From NCBI RefSeq assembly GCF_947496775.1, contig NZ_CANMDU010000005.1:62001-126000 (forward strand): a stretch of 64,000 bases of DNA, in the 5' to 3' direction. Made by a program: the position numbers and the translations under genes. The notes beneath the pieces were generated by a model. It worked only from the letters and a program-made list of their open reading frames with translations. It made no database searches and was not told the DNA's origin. Shown one piece after another: positions 8,657 to 17,100 of the stretch. Every line of letters begins with the position of its first letter. Position 1 is the first letter of the stretch. Origin of the DNA: an uncultured Maribacter sp. (GTDB taxonomy: Bacteria > Bacteroidota > Bacteroidia > Flavobacteriales > Flavobacteriaceae).

Positions 8657-9241
8657 TTAAATCCAACGTCTTACTTTTTTTGCATACTCTAAATAATCAT
8701 TTCCAAATTCACGCCTTAAAAATTCTTCTTCTAATCTAATTTGAGTATTGATACTTATTGTAGATAATGAGATTATCAATAGTGTAAAAGCATTTGGGAT
8801 TACTAAAAATAATCCAATATTTGCAATCATAATTCCAAGAAAAATTGGGTTTCTTGAAATTGAAAACATCCCATTTGTTACTAATTTAGTTTTATTGTTT
8901 TCATCAATCCCAATTCTCCAAGAAATTGACATTTGGCTTTGAGAAATCCATACTACAATTAACGATAGAAACAAAAGTGTCCAACCAATCTTTTGTAAAG
9001 TAGGATTTTCTAAATACCAAAATGGAAGTAAGTATTCATACCATTGATTTTTAAAAGCATAAGTTCCAACGACAATGAGCTCGAAAACTGTGATAAATTT
9101 AAAAACCTTACCATTATAATCGTGAGCATTATCTGTTTTTTTAAACGTTAATGGGTTTATTCCTGTTTTTTTACAAAGCAAAATAGACCTTAACACAAAG
9201 ACTAATAAAAAATATAATATCAGATAAGCGAATAATAACAT
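8657..9241 (-). CDS. ICMT/PEMT-like integral membrane methyltransferase
   Basis: A 194-residue protein with about five hydrophobic segments. The C-terminal signature is that of the isoprenylcysteine carboxyl methyltransferase / phospholipid methyltransferase fold: SRNPIFLGIM, then EEEFLRREFGNDYLEYAKKV. Bacterial members often sit next to metal-efflux genes, as here, but their substrate is generally unknown. It heads a two-gene transcript with the P1B ATPase. A palindrome-like site and a -7-like box lie just upstream. The methyltransferase function is family inference. Confidence 0.82.
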   Translation of the reverse strand: MLLFAYLILYFLLVFVLRSILLCKKTGINPLTFKKTDNAHDYNGKVFKFITVFELIVVGTYAFKNQWYEYLLPFWYLENPTLQKIGWTLLFLSLIVVWISQSQMSISWRIGIDENNKTKLVTNGMFSISRNPIFLGIMIANIGLFLVIPNAFTLLIISLSTISINTQIRLEEEFLRREFGNDYLEYAKKVRRWI

Positions 9242-9257
9242 AATTTCTAATTTGATA

Positions 9258-9293
9258 CAAAAATGCTCTAAATATCAATGCAATGGAAGTGCA
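9258..9293 (-). promoter_or_regulatory. Candidate promoter and operator of the ICMT-ATPase operon
   Basis: On the minus strand a near-consensus -7 box, CATTTTTG (9258-9265), lies 16 bases before the ATG. Thirteen bases further upstream is TGCAATGGAAGTGCA (9279-9293), part of AATGCA-N7-TGCATT. It matches 10 of 15 positions of the 7-1-7 palindrome before the DUF6660-czc operon and has almost the same spacing to its -7 box. I infer control by the same regulator. Confidence 0.45.
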
Positions 9294-9344
9294 TTTTTGT
9301 CCGCAAGACTTAACACTAATAACAGAATTAAAGTACAATATAGA

Positions 9345-10568
9345 TTAAAAGTAGGTAGATATACCAAAACTAAATCCACCTAATTTGGCTGGTGCATTGT
9401 TCAGAATATCTGTTTGTCTTTGTATCCTGTAATTTAGCCTGAAAACTGTTTGCTGTGTTGGCCTAAAAGTGATTGCTGGCATAATACTACAAAGTTCGTC
9501 TCCTATATTGTCACCAGTCTCGTTAAATGTACCTACGTTCCAATCTACATATTCTAATCGGCAAGCCAGATTTAAGGTTGCATTATCCCAACCAAGCATT
9601 TTTTGTTTCAAAACGGGATGGACTATATCCAAAAACCCTCCATATTGCTTGTCTCCGTACTGTTGCGTATAGGTTTCAGGAGTATCTACATTAATCCATA
9701 CCCATTCGCCTGTAATAAATGTATTTATTTTTGTTAAGGTTGTGTTGTAATCTATAGCAAAAACATTTAGCCTTCGCTTTTCATTAAGTACAATACCATC
9801 GTCTTGAAAGGTGTTATAAATACCACCCATATAGGAAAGTCCAATTTCTCCAAATTTCTTATTTCTTATAGCAATCTTAGCAGTAGTCAAAGGGGTTCCG
9901 CTTGCTGATTCTACAAAACGTTCTGCATTTTCTTTAGATTCAGGCAAAAATGTTTTTCCCTCTTCATTATCAATAATAGCGTCATCAAAACCACTTGAAA
10001 GATATAGTTCATAACCAAACATCCAGTTATTTTTATAGGTCTTTCCAAACAATCCAAAACCTGCATTACTCCAAGTTGCGGGTAACATCTGTGTGGCCGC
10101 AATTGGGCGGTCTGTAAATTCCCATTTTGGACCATCATGGTTTTGATTAAATGCTCCAATAGGGTTCATAATGATACCTCCTCTTAAGTTGAATAACGGA
10201 TGAAATTCAACATCCAAAGAAGCAAATTCAATAGCAATCTCTTTACCTCCTTCTTCAAATTCTATCTCACTTAAAAATTTAATTTTCTTTGAAATAGAAG
10301 AAGCTACAAACAAAGTCATTCTTCGCATTTGAAATTGATGTCCTTCAGATACACCATCTGTCCCTATATGTTGCCAATTTACTTCTGCATAACCACCTAC
10401 TGAAACGGGGAGTTTTCCAAAACTTAAAAAGGGTCTATTATAGACTGCATCCATATTAAGTTGTTGTTTGGTACTGTCTACTTGTTGCCTTTTTAATAGG
10501 GTTGTATCTACTTGTGCAAAAGATAATGTAGATATTAAAAGTAGGATTACTATAACTATATGTTTCAT
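9345..10568 (-). CDS. Outer-membrane porin-like beta-barrel protein
   Basis: A 407-residue protein with a clear signal peptide (MKHIVIVILLLISTLSFAQ). Alternating hydrophobic strands run throughout, and it ends in an aromatic residue, GISTYF, as outer-membrane barrels do. The pattern (FQMRRMTLFVASSISKK, an EFTDRP segment, final barrel strands) resembles phosphate-selective-porin-like Bacteroidota proteins. It overlaps the Rieske gene stop by four bases, so it is the last gene of the di-heme/Rieske/porin operon and may pass the substrate of that system across the outer membrane. Its cargo cannot be told from sequence. Confidence 0.75.
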   Translation of the reverse strand: MKHIVIVILLLISTLSFAQVDTTLLKRQQVDSTKQQLNMDAVYNRPFLSFGKLPVSVGGYAEVNWQHIGTDGVSEGHQFQMRRMTLFVASSISKKIKFLSEIEFEEGGKEIAIEFASLDVEFHPLFNLRGGIIMNPIGAFNQNHDGPKWEFTDRPIAATQMLPATWSNAGFGLFGKTYKNNWMFGYELYLSSGFDDAIIDNEEGKTFLPESKENAERFVESASGTPLTTAKIAIRNKKFGEIGLSYMGGIYNTFQDDGIVLNEKRRLNVFAIDYNTTLTKINTFITGEWVWINVDTPETYTQQYGDKQYGGFLDIVHPVLKQKMLGWDNATLNLACRLEYVDWNVGTFNETGDNIGDELCSIMPAITFRPTQQTVFRLNYRIQRQTDILNNAPAKLGGFSFGISTYF

Positions 10569-10999
10569 GCTTTATTCAGTGAAATTAAAATATTGTGATT
10601 GTCTAACTCTAATTGAAATTCACGTAATGGATTTGATGCAGGACCGTTGGTTACATTACCTTTATTATCAAACTCGCTCCCATGTGCAGAACAAACCAAT
10701 TTTTCGCCGTAGGCAGTCACTTCATTCCCTTGATGAGTGCATTGCATATATAAAGCTGTGAAATGGTTTTCTGAAAATCGAAAAACATAAATAGGGTATT
10801 GCAGTTGCGAATTATTTACCACAAGATATTTTAGTGTTTTTCCGTCTTTTTCAAAATTTGATAGAGGAACTATTAAATCTTCTCCATTAATTTTTGCGCT
10901 AATGCTTTTTGTGGAGACACATCCTTGCATTAGTGGTGAAAAAATAGTAGTCCCTAAACAAGCAAATCCACAAGTTTTAATAAATTCTTTTCGTTCCAT
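10565..10999 (-). CDS. Rieske [2Fe-2S] protein, exported
   Basis: A 144-residue protein with both halves of the Rieske cluster motif: C87-T-H89 and C103-S-A-H106. The N-terminus (MERKEFIKTCGFACLGTTIF) is a hydrophobic export or anchor signal, with a lipobox-like LMQGC ending at C27, so it probably faces the periplasm. It lacks catalytic domains and should be an electron carrier. It starts two bases after the di-heme gene stop and overlaps the porin start, so it probably exchanges electrons with the di-heme protein. Confidence 0.85.
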   Translation of the reverse strand: MERKEFIKTCGFACLGTTIFSPLMQGCVSTKSISAKINGEDLIVPLSNFEKDGKTLKYLVVNNSQLQYPIYVFRFSENHFTALYMQCTHQGNEVTAYGEKLVCSAHGSEFDNKGNVTNGPASNPLREFQLELDNHNILISLNKA

Positions 11000-11001
11000 G
11001 T

Positions 11002-12192
11002 CTATAGTGATTCTAAGAATTTGATTAAATCTTCTTTTTCGTTTTCAGAAAGATTCACAAACTGATTTTTACTATTTTCTGCCTCCCCACCGTGCAATAA
11101 AATAGCTTCAGAAATACTTCCTGCTCTCCCATCATGCAACAAAAAGTATTGTCCACCTTGTGTCGATTCCGATAAACCAAGCCCCCAAAGCGGTGGGGTT
11201 CTCCATTCAGATGTTAGTGCGTTTCCTTCAGTATAACCATCATCCAAATCGCCACCCATATCGTGTAATAAAAGGTCTGTGTAAGGATTAAATTCTTTGA
11301 ATGAAAGGGTTTCTATTGGAGAGTAACCAGTGCTTAAGGTAGGTGTGTGACAAGAAGCACAGTTTATTTGACTGAAAAGAGATTTTCCATTAATAACTTT
11401 TGGGTCGTTTTGATTTCTAGGTACGGGCGCTTTAAGTGTTTGTAAATAAGCTACAACATCACGTATTGTATTATCCGAAACTTCTGGGTCTATAGATAAT
11501 CCACTGTATGTATCTATAAGATTAAAAGTGGATGTTATGCCCATATCTTCATTATATGCACCAACTGTTTGGTCTAATAAATCATAAGCAACGGCTTTTT
11601 TTCCGAAACGATGTATGTACATTCCGTTCTGAGAAATAGCATTAGAAGCAGGTATAACAAAATCTTTAAGAGGCAACCAATGAGGGACACCGGAAATACC
11701 ATCACCATCGGTATCATTAGGGTCTGCCATTGCCAAAATATCCTCATCGGTTACATATTGCAAAAAACCAAGTCCCGTTACAGCAGGAGGAGTGAATTTT
11801 GAGAATGTTGCACCGTTTGGAATGTTTTCAGGTTGGTAACCTGGTAATGCTCTATGTTGAAGTTGCGGACCTCCTACATTTAGAAATTGGTTGCCCGAAT
11901 TGTCAGACTGCCCAAAACGGGTAAGTGTAGTAAAGGGATGCCCTTTTCCATCACCTGCATGGCAACTAATACAACTATTAGTATTAAATAAGGGACCTAA
12001 CCCCTTTGACGATGTAAAAACCTCACCAAATGCTTCATCTCCTCTTAGAAATTCAGCTTGTTGTGCTAGTGTTAATCCTACCATTTCTCCGTCCAGCACT
12101 TCTTCATTTTCTGAAAGTATTGGTACAAAATTGTCACAGGACGCCATCGTAATGATACAAATTACTTTATAAAAAAAAAATCTAATTTTCAT
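11002..12192 (-). CDS. Di-heme oxidoreductase-like lipoprotein (DUF1111 family)
   Basis: A 396-residue protein from the ATG at 12192. I prefer this start to a GTG eight codons upstream because the lipoprotein signal (MKIRFFFYKVICIITMASC) begins there. Two c-type heme motifs are present: C74-I-S-C-H78 and C278-A-S-C-H282. A calcium-loop-like DPNDTDGDGISG lies between them. DUF1111 proteins accompany imelysin-type iron-uptake systems in several bacteria, but no imelysin gene is visible here. First gene of an operon with Rieske protein and porin, behind a -7 box and a 36-base palindrome. Confidence 0.85.
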   Translation of the reverse strand: MKIRFFFYKVICIITMASCDNFVPILSENEEVLDGEMVGLTLAQQAEFLRGDEAFGEVFTSSKGLGPLFNTNSCISCHAGDGKGHPFTTLTRFGQSDNSGNQFLNVGGPQLQHRALPGYQPENIPNGATFSKFTPPAVTGLGFLQYVTDEDILAMADPNDTDGDGISGVPHWLPLKDFVIPASNAISQNGMYIHRFGKKAVAYDLLDQTVGAYNEDMGITSTFNLIDTYSGLSIDPEVSDNTIRDVVAYLQTLKAPVPRNQNDPKVINGKSLFSQINCASCHTPTLSTGYSPIETLSFKEFNPYTDLLLHDMGGDLDDGYTEGNALTSEWRTPPLWGLGLSESTQGGQYFLLHDGRAGSISEAILLHGGEAENSKNQFVNLSENEKEDLIKFLESL

Positions 12193-12213
12193 ACTCTTGC
12201 TTATTTCGGGACA

Positions 12214-12275
12214 CAAAAATATAAATATTTAAGTGTACTTAAAAATATATTTAGATTAATCTAAATATATTTTTA
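12214..12275 (-). promoter_or_regulatory. Promoter and 36-base palindromic operator of the di-heme operon
   Basis: On the minus strand TATTTTTG (12214-12221) fits the -7 consensus and lies 21 bases before the ATG. Positions 12240-12275 form a perfect palindrome with half-site TAAAAATATATTTAGATT. Its core TTAGATTAATCTAA recalls the dyads bound by DtxR-type metal regulators. It starts 18 bases upstream of the -7 box, so it covers the -33 position and beyond. Regulator identity is inference. Confidence 0.55.
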
Positions 12276-12473
12276 GAATAGCAATAATACTTCAGAAATT
12301 CGTTAGTATTTTATAGCTAATATTTTTGACTATCATAGTTTTTTGATATTCAAAAATGTATTATGTAAATGGTTACGCTCTTTATCTTCACATTTTATAA
12401 AAATTTAATAGTCATACCGAATAGCATTTTATTTAAAATATAATTGTTACGATGTAAAATAGATTGCCATATA

Positions 12474-12887
12474 CTATCCACTACATTTATCACAAATACC
12501 TTTTACTACTAAGTTTATATCTTCAGAAACAAATCCATCTGGCACTTTAATTTGAGGAATTTTATGTTCTGTTAAACAAATGGTTTCATTGCAGTTATTG
12601 CAATGAAAATGTAAATGCAAATCGGTTTCAATCTCACAATTGCATCCCTTTTCACATAGCGCATATTTTGTAATCCCTGTACCATCATCTATTTGATGTA
12701 CAATCGCTTTTTCCTCAAAGGTCTTTACTGTTCGATATAATGTAGTTCTATCTGCTTTATCAAAAGCATTTTCGATATCACTTAATGTTACTGCTACTTG
12801 TTTCTCAGCAAGAAACTTATAAATAAGTAAGCGCATTGCTGTAACACGTATATTTTTTGACTCTAAAAGTTGTTCAATTGTTTGCAT
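12474..12887 (-). CDS. Fur-family metal-dependent repressor
   Basis: A 137-residue protein with an N-terminal winged helix (residues 1-75, DRTTLYRTVKTFEEK recognition region). The C-terminal metal-binding domain carries two CxxC pairs, C96-N-N-C99 and C132-D-K-C135 (structural zinc), and HLHFHC at 91-96 (sensor histidines). It starts three bases after the czcB stop, so it is the last gene of the czc operon and probably controls it by feedback. Fur relatives usually repress uptake; sitting in an efflux operon suggests a sensor for excess zinc or a related ion. Metal identity is not readable. Confidence 0.88.
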   Translation of the reverse strand: MQTIEQLLESKNIRVTAMRLLIYKFLAEKQVAVTLSDIENAFDKADRTTLYRTVKTFEEKAIVHQIDDGTGITKYALCEKGCNCEIETDLHLHFHCNNCNETICLTEHKIPQIKVPDGFVSEDINLVVKGICDKCSG

Positions 12888-12890
12888 AAT

Positions 12891-14096
12891 TTAATGTTCG
12901 TGTTCTGCTTCGCCTTTTTTCATTTCTGCAATAAGATAGTAGGCATTGTTATAAGCGAATTTTGTAGCTTTATCTTGTTCTTCAGCAAATTCAACGGCTA
13001 TCCAATTACCATCTTTTTCTCCTAAAAGCACTTCAATAGGTTTAAAACTCCAATCTTCATTTTCTCTTTCTACTGAAAATACATAAAATCTATCGCCTTC
13101 TTTTATAATAGCGCTTTCTGGCAATGCATTGGTTTTTGCATTCTCAACTTGAATTTTACCTTTTATATACATTCCTGGAATTAGATTTCCTTTTTTGTTT
13201 TCAATTTCAGCATGTACGTGAAGTGCTTTAGGATTATCTTCAAAAGTTTTACTTACCGAGTAGATTTCTGCTATAAGGTCTTCGTCTGTATTAGATTGTA
13301 AATTGAAAATCACTTTTTGACCTTTCTTTACTTTATAAACGTCTTTCTCGAACACCATTAAATCTGCATGAACGTGATGCGTGTTTACGATTTCGAAAAG
13401 TTCGGTTTGTGGTTCTACATATTGTCCTATTTTAACCTCAACTTTTTGGACAAAACCATCTATTGGACTACGTAATGATATACTTTGAGCAATTGTTCCT
13501 TTTTGTACAGATGACGTGTTTATGTTTAATAGCCTCAATTGCGCTTCCAATCCATTTACCATAGCTTTAGAGGCATCATATTCTGCTTCGGCTTTTTGAA
13601 AACTTGCACCAGAGCCAACTCCTGCATCATATAATTTTTGCTGACGTTCATAGTTCTTCTTTAAAAAATTACTGTTGCTAAAAGCATTCAAATAATCGGT
13701 CTGCATTTTTATAATATTAGGATGTGATAGATAGGCAACCACTTGACCTTTATTAACTTTATCGCCTTCAATTACTTTTATAGATACCACATTTGCACCA
13801 ACAACAGACGTAATAGCCGCTTCGTTTTGTGGTGGTACTTCCAATGTGCCATTAGCTTCTACATAACCGCTCATATTACGCAATACTAAGGTGTCTGTTT
13901 TCATTTTTAAGGCATCAAACTGTTGCTGTGATAGCATCACTTCTTCTTCTTCACTATGAGCTTTTTCAGCTTCTGGCTTTGCATCTTCATTGTGTGCATG
14001 ACCATCGCCTTCTTTGTGGCTTTCTTTATTTCCACAAGCAACAACTAAAAGTGAAACTGTTAGTAGTGCTAAGATTATATATCGTGTGTTTTTCAT
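12891..14096 (-). CDS. czcB: RND efflux periplasmic adaptor (CzcB-type)
   Basis: A 401-residue membrane-fusion lipoprotein (signal ending LLVVAC at about residue 21). It is followed by a His/Glu-rich segment (HKEGDGHAHNEDAK, about 27-40) that may bind metal. The paired lipoyl halves are readable (VVGANVVSIKVIEGDKVNKGQVVAYLSHP and, later, SPIDGFVQ plus VEVKIGQYV), with a coiled hairpin between them. It bridges the CzcA-TolC fusion encoded four bases upstream. No DUF3347 or YHS-like domain is present, unlike the copper CusB of this island. Confidence 0.9.
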   Translation of the reverse strand: MKNTRYIILALLTVSLLVVACGNKESHKEGDGHAHNEDAKPEAEKAHSEEEEVMLSQQQFDALKMKTDTLVLRNMSGYVEANGTLEVPPQNEAAITSVVGANVVSIKVIEGDKVNKGQVVAYLSHPNIIKMQTDYLNAFSNSNFLKKNYERQQKLYDAGVGSGASFQKAEAEYDASKAMVNGLEAQLRLLNINTSSVQKGTIAQSISLRSPIDGFVQKVEVKIGQYVEPQTELFEIVNTHHVHADLMVFEKDVYKVKKGQKVIFNLQSNTDEDLIAEIYSVSKTFEDNPKALHVHAEIENKKGNLIPGMYIKGKIQVENAKTNALPESAIIKEGDRFYVFSVERENEDWSFKPIEVLLGEKDGNWIAVEFAEEQDKATKFAYNNAYYLIAEMKKGEAEHEH

Positions 14097-14100
14097 TTTC

Positions 14101-17100
14101 TTATTTATTAAAATATTGTAGTTGAAATGTACTTCCTAAATAATTTATTAATGCTTCTTGAGCTTGTAATTCAGATTGAATAGCTTCTTTTATGAGTTGT
14201 GTAAATCCTGTATAATCTATCTCTCCTTCTTTATAGGCAAATAAAGCACCCACTTTTTGCTCTTTCACAAGTGGTAACACTTCATTTTTATAGAAAAACC
14301 AAGACGTCTTCCATTTTTGATAATTCTCTTTTGATTGTATAAACTTGGATTGTAGGTCTTGTTTTTTGAACTGAATGTTCGTTTCGGCAATTTCAGTATC
14401 AATTTTTGCGGTTTTAACTTTTGCTTTATTAGTACCTGACAAAAAAGGAATTGAAATACCTGCTTGATAGGTGTAAAACCCTGAATTTCCATTTACGTTT
14501 TGTAATCCACCTTGAAGATTTAACTTGGGTAAATTATCAGCTCTTGCAGCCTTATATGTTGCTTCTGCTTCTGTTACTTGTAATTGTGCTATACCATATA
14601 AGGGATGTTCTTCTAGGTTAAAAGCATCAACATCAATTTCATTAGTAATTTCAAAATCATTAGGAACAGTATAGAATGTATCAGAAACCAGCCATAAGTT
14701 TAACTGTTGCAACGCAATATCATATTCACTTTTAGATTGCATAAATTTATTTTGAATCTGTAAGGCTTGATTTTTAGCTGCTGAATATTCTAACCTTGAA
14801 ATAGCTTCTACTTCATAATTCAATGCTACTGCTTTTTCAAAGTTGGTATATATAGAATCTAACTCTTTGTATAAATTATAATTCCTTTTACTCTGCAAGG
14901 CATTTGCCCACGCCTTTTTTACTTCCAATTCTAAATCTAATTCTGAAAGTTGAAACGCTTTTTGAGCTAGTTGAATGCGTTGTTCTTGCAATCGCTTTTT
15001 TGCAGAAATACCAAACACATCAATGTTGCTTTGACCAATTCCGATAGTCGTATAAATACCATTTCCGCTATTAATTTCCTCGCCTCCTGTAAAAACTTGA
15101 GTTGTACCAAAATCATAAGCTGTACTTTTTAACTGCTCTTGTCTACTAATTTCTAATTGCTTTTGTTTTAAAAGCGGAAAATTTTCTTTTGACAATTTAA
15201 CCGCTTCATTCATTGAAATAATCGGCAACGTATCGTTAACTTCTTGGGCGTTTCCTGTTATTGGTAACAAAAACATAAAAGCTATCATAGCAGTAACTGT
15301 AATTACTTTTTTGTCTGCTCTAAACTTGAATGATTTATTTTCTACCCAATGATATAATATTGGTAAAACGAACAATGTTAATAATGTAGACGTTAATAAA
15401 CCACCAATTACAACCGTTGCTAAAGGTCGTTGTACTTCTGCACCAGCTGATGCCGAAATTGCCATAGGTAAAAAGCCTAAAACATCTGTAAAAGCGGTTA
15501 ACATAATTGGTCTAATTCTTCGTTTTGCACCTTCAATAATTCTATCTTTAAGATTGGTAACACCTTCTTCTTTAAGTTCATTCAGTCCGCTTATCATTAC
15601 CAGACCGTTAAGAACAGCAACGCCAAACAAAACAATAAAACCTACACCTGCGGAAATACTAAATGGCATATCCCTGAGCCACAATGCTACTACACCACCA
15701 ATGGTTGCCATAGGAATTGCGATATAAATCATTAAGGTTTGTGGCAACGATTTTAAAGCAAAATAAATAAGTACAAAAATGAGTAATAACGCAATTGGAA
15801 CTACAGTTTGCAAACGGTTACTGGCACGTTCTAAGTTTTCAAATGCACCACCATACCTAATAAAATAGCCTGTTGGCAATTCTAATTTAGCATCTAACTT
15901 GGATTTTATTTCAGTTATCAAAGATTTTACATCACGTCCTCTTACATTAATACCAACATAGGTTCTTCTGTTAGTGTTATCTCTACTTATTTGCATTGGT
16001 CCTGCTTTGTAGCTTATATCTGCAACTTCCCGAAGTGGAATTTGAGTGCCAGACGGTAAGTTGATATATAAATTTTGTACATCTGAAATATCCTTTCGGT
16101 TTTGAGAATTTAATCTTACCACTAAATCGAATCGCTTTTCGCCTTCAAAAATAATTCCTGCTGTACCGCCTGCAAAAGCAGATTGAACAATTTGATTCAA
16201 CGTATTTATTTGCAGTCCGTATTGGGCTAATTTATTTCTATTGTACGTAATGGTCATTTGTGGCAAACCTGTTGTGGCTTCCGCTTTCATATCGCCAATG
16301 CCTTCTGTACCTGCAATAATTTTGGATATTTCTTCTGCTTTTTGAGACAGTACATTTATATCTTCTCCATAAAGTTTTATTGCAATGTCTTCTCTAACAC
16401 CTTCTAGTAATTCGTTGAAGCGCATTTCGATAGGTTGTGTAAATTCATAGTTAACGCCTGGAACGATTTCAACCGCTTCTTTCATCTTCTCTATCAATTC
16501 ATCTTTTGTAGTGGCTGTTGTCCATTCGCTTTTTGGCTTCAGAATCACAAAAACATCGGCTAAATCCATCGGCATGGGATCTGTTGGAATTTCGGCAACA
16601 CCAATTCGACTTACAATTTTTTCAACTTCTGGAAACTTTGTTTTTACAATTTGTTCAATTTTCGTAGTCGTTTCAATAGTTTCTGTAAGGGAACTGCCAG
16701 GTTTTAAAATGGCGTGAAACGCAATATCGCCTTCATCGAGTTGTGGTATAAATTCGCCACCCATTCTCGTAAACATAAAGACTGCAATACCGAATAAAAC
16801 AACAGAAACACCTATTATTAGTTTTCCTTTTTTTAAGGCTTTTTCTAATAAAGGCTGGTATTTACGTTCTACCCAAAGCACAAATTTATCGCCATACGAT
16901 TGTTTGTCATTTTTTGGTGCTCTTAAAATCAAGGCAGACATCATTGGCACATACGTCAAACAAAGAACCATTGCACCAATCATTGCAAAAATGAAAGTCA
17001 ATGCCATTGGCTTAAACATCTTCCCTTCAATACCTTGTAAAGCCAAAATTGGAAGAAAAACAATTAGAATAATTAGCTGACCAAAAAAGGCTGCATTCAT

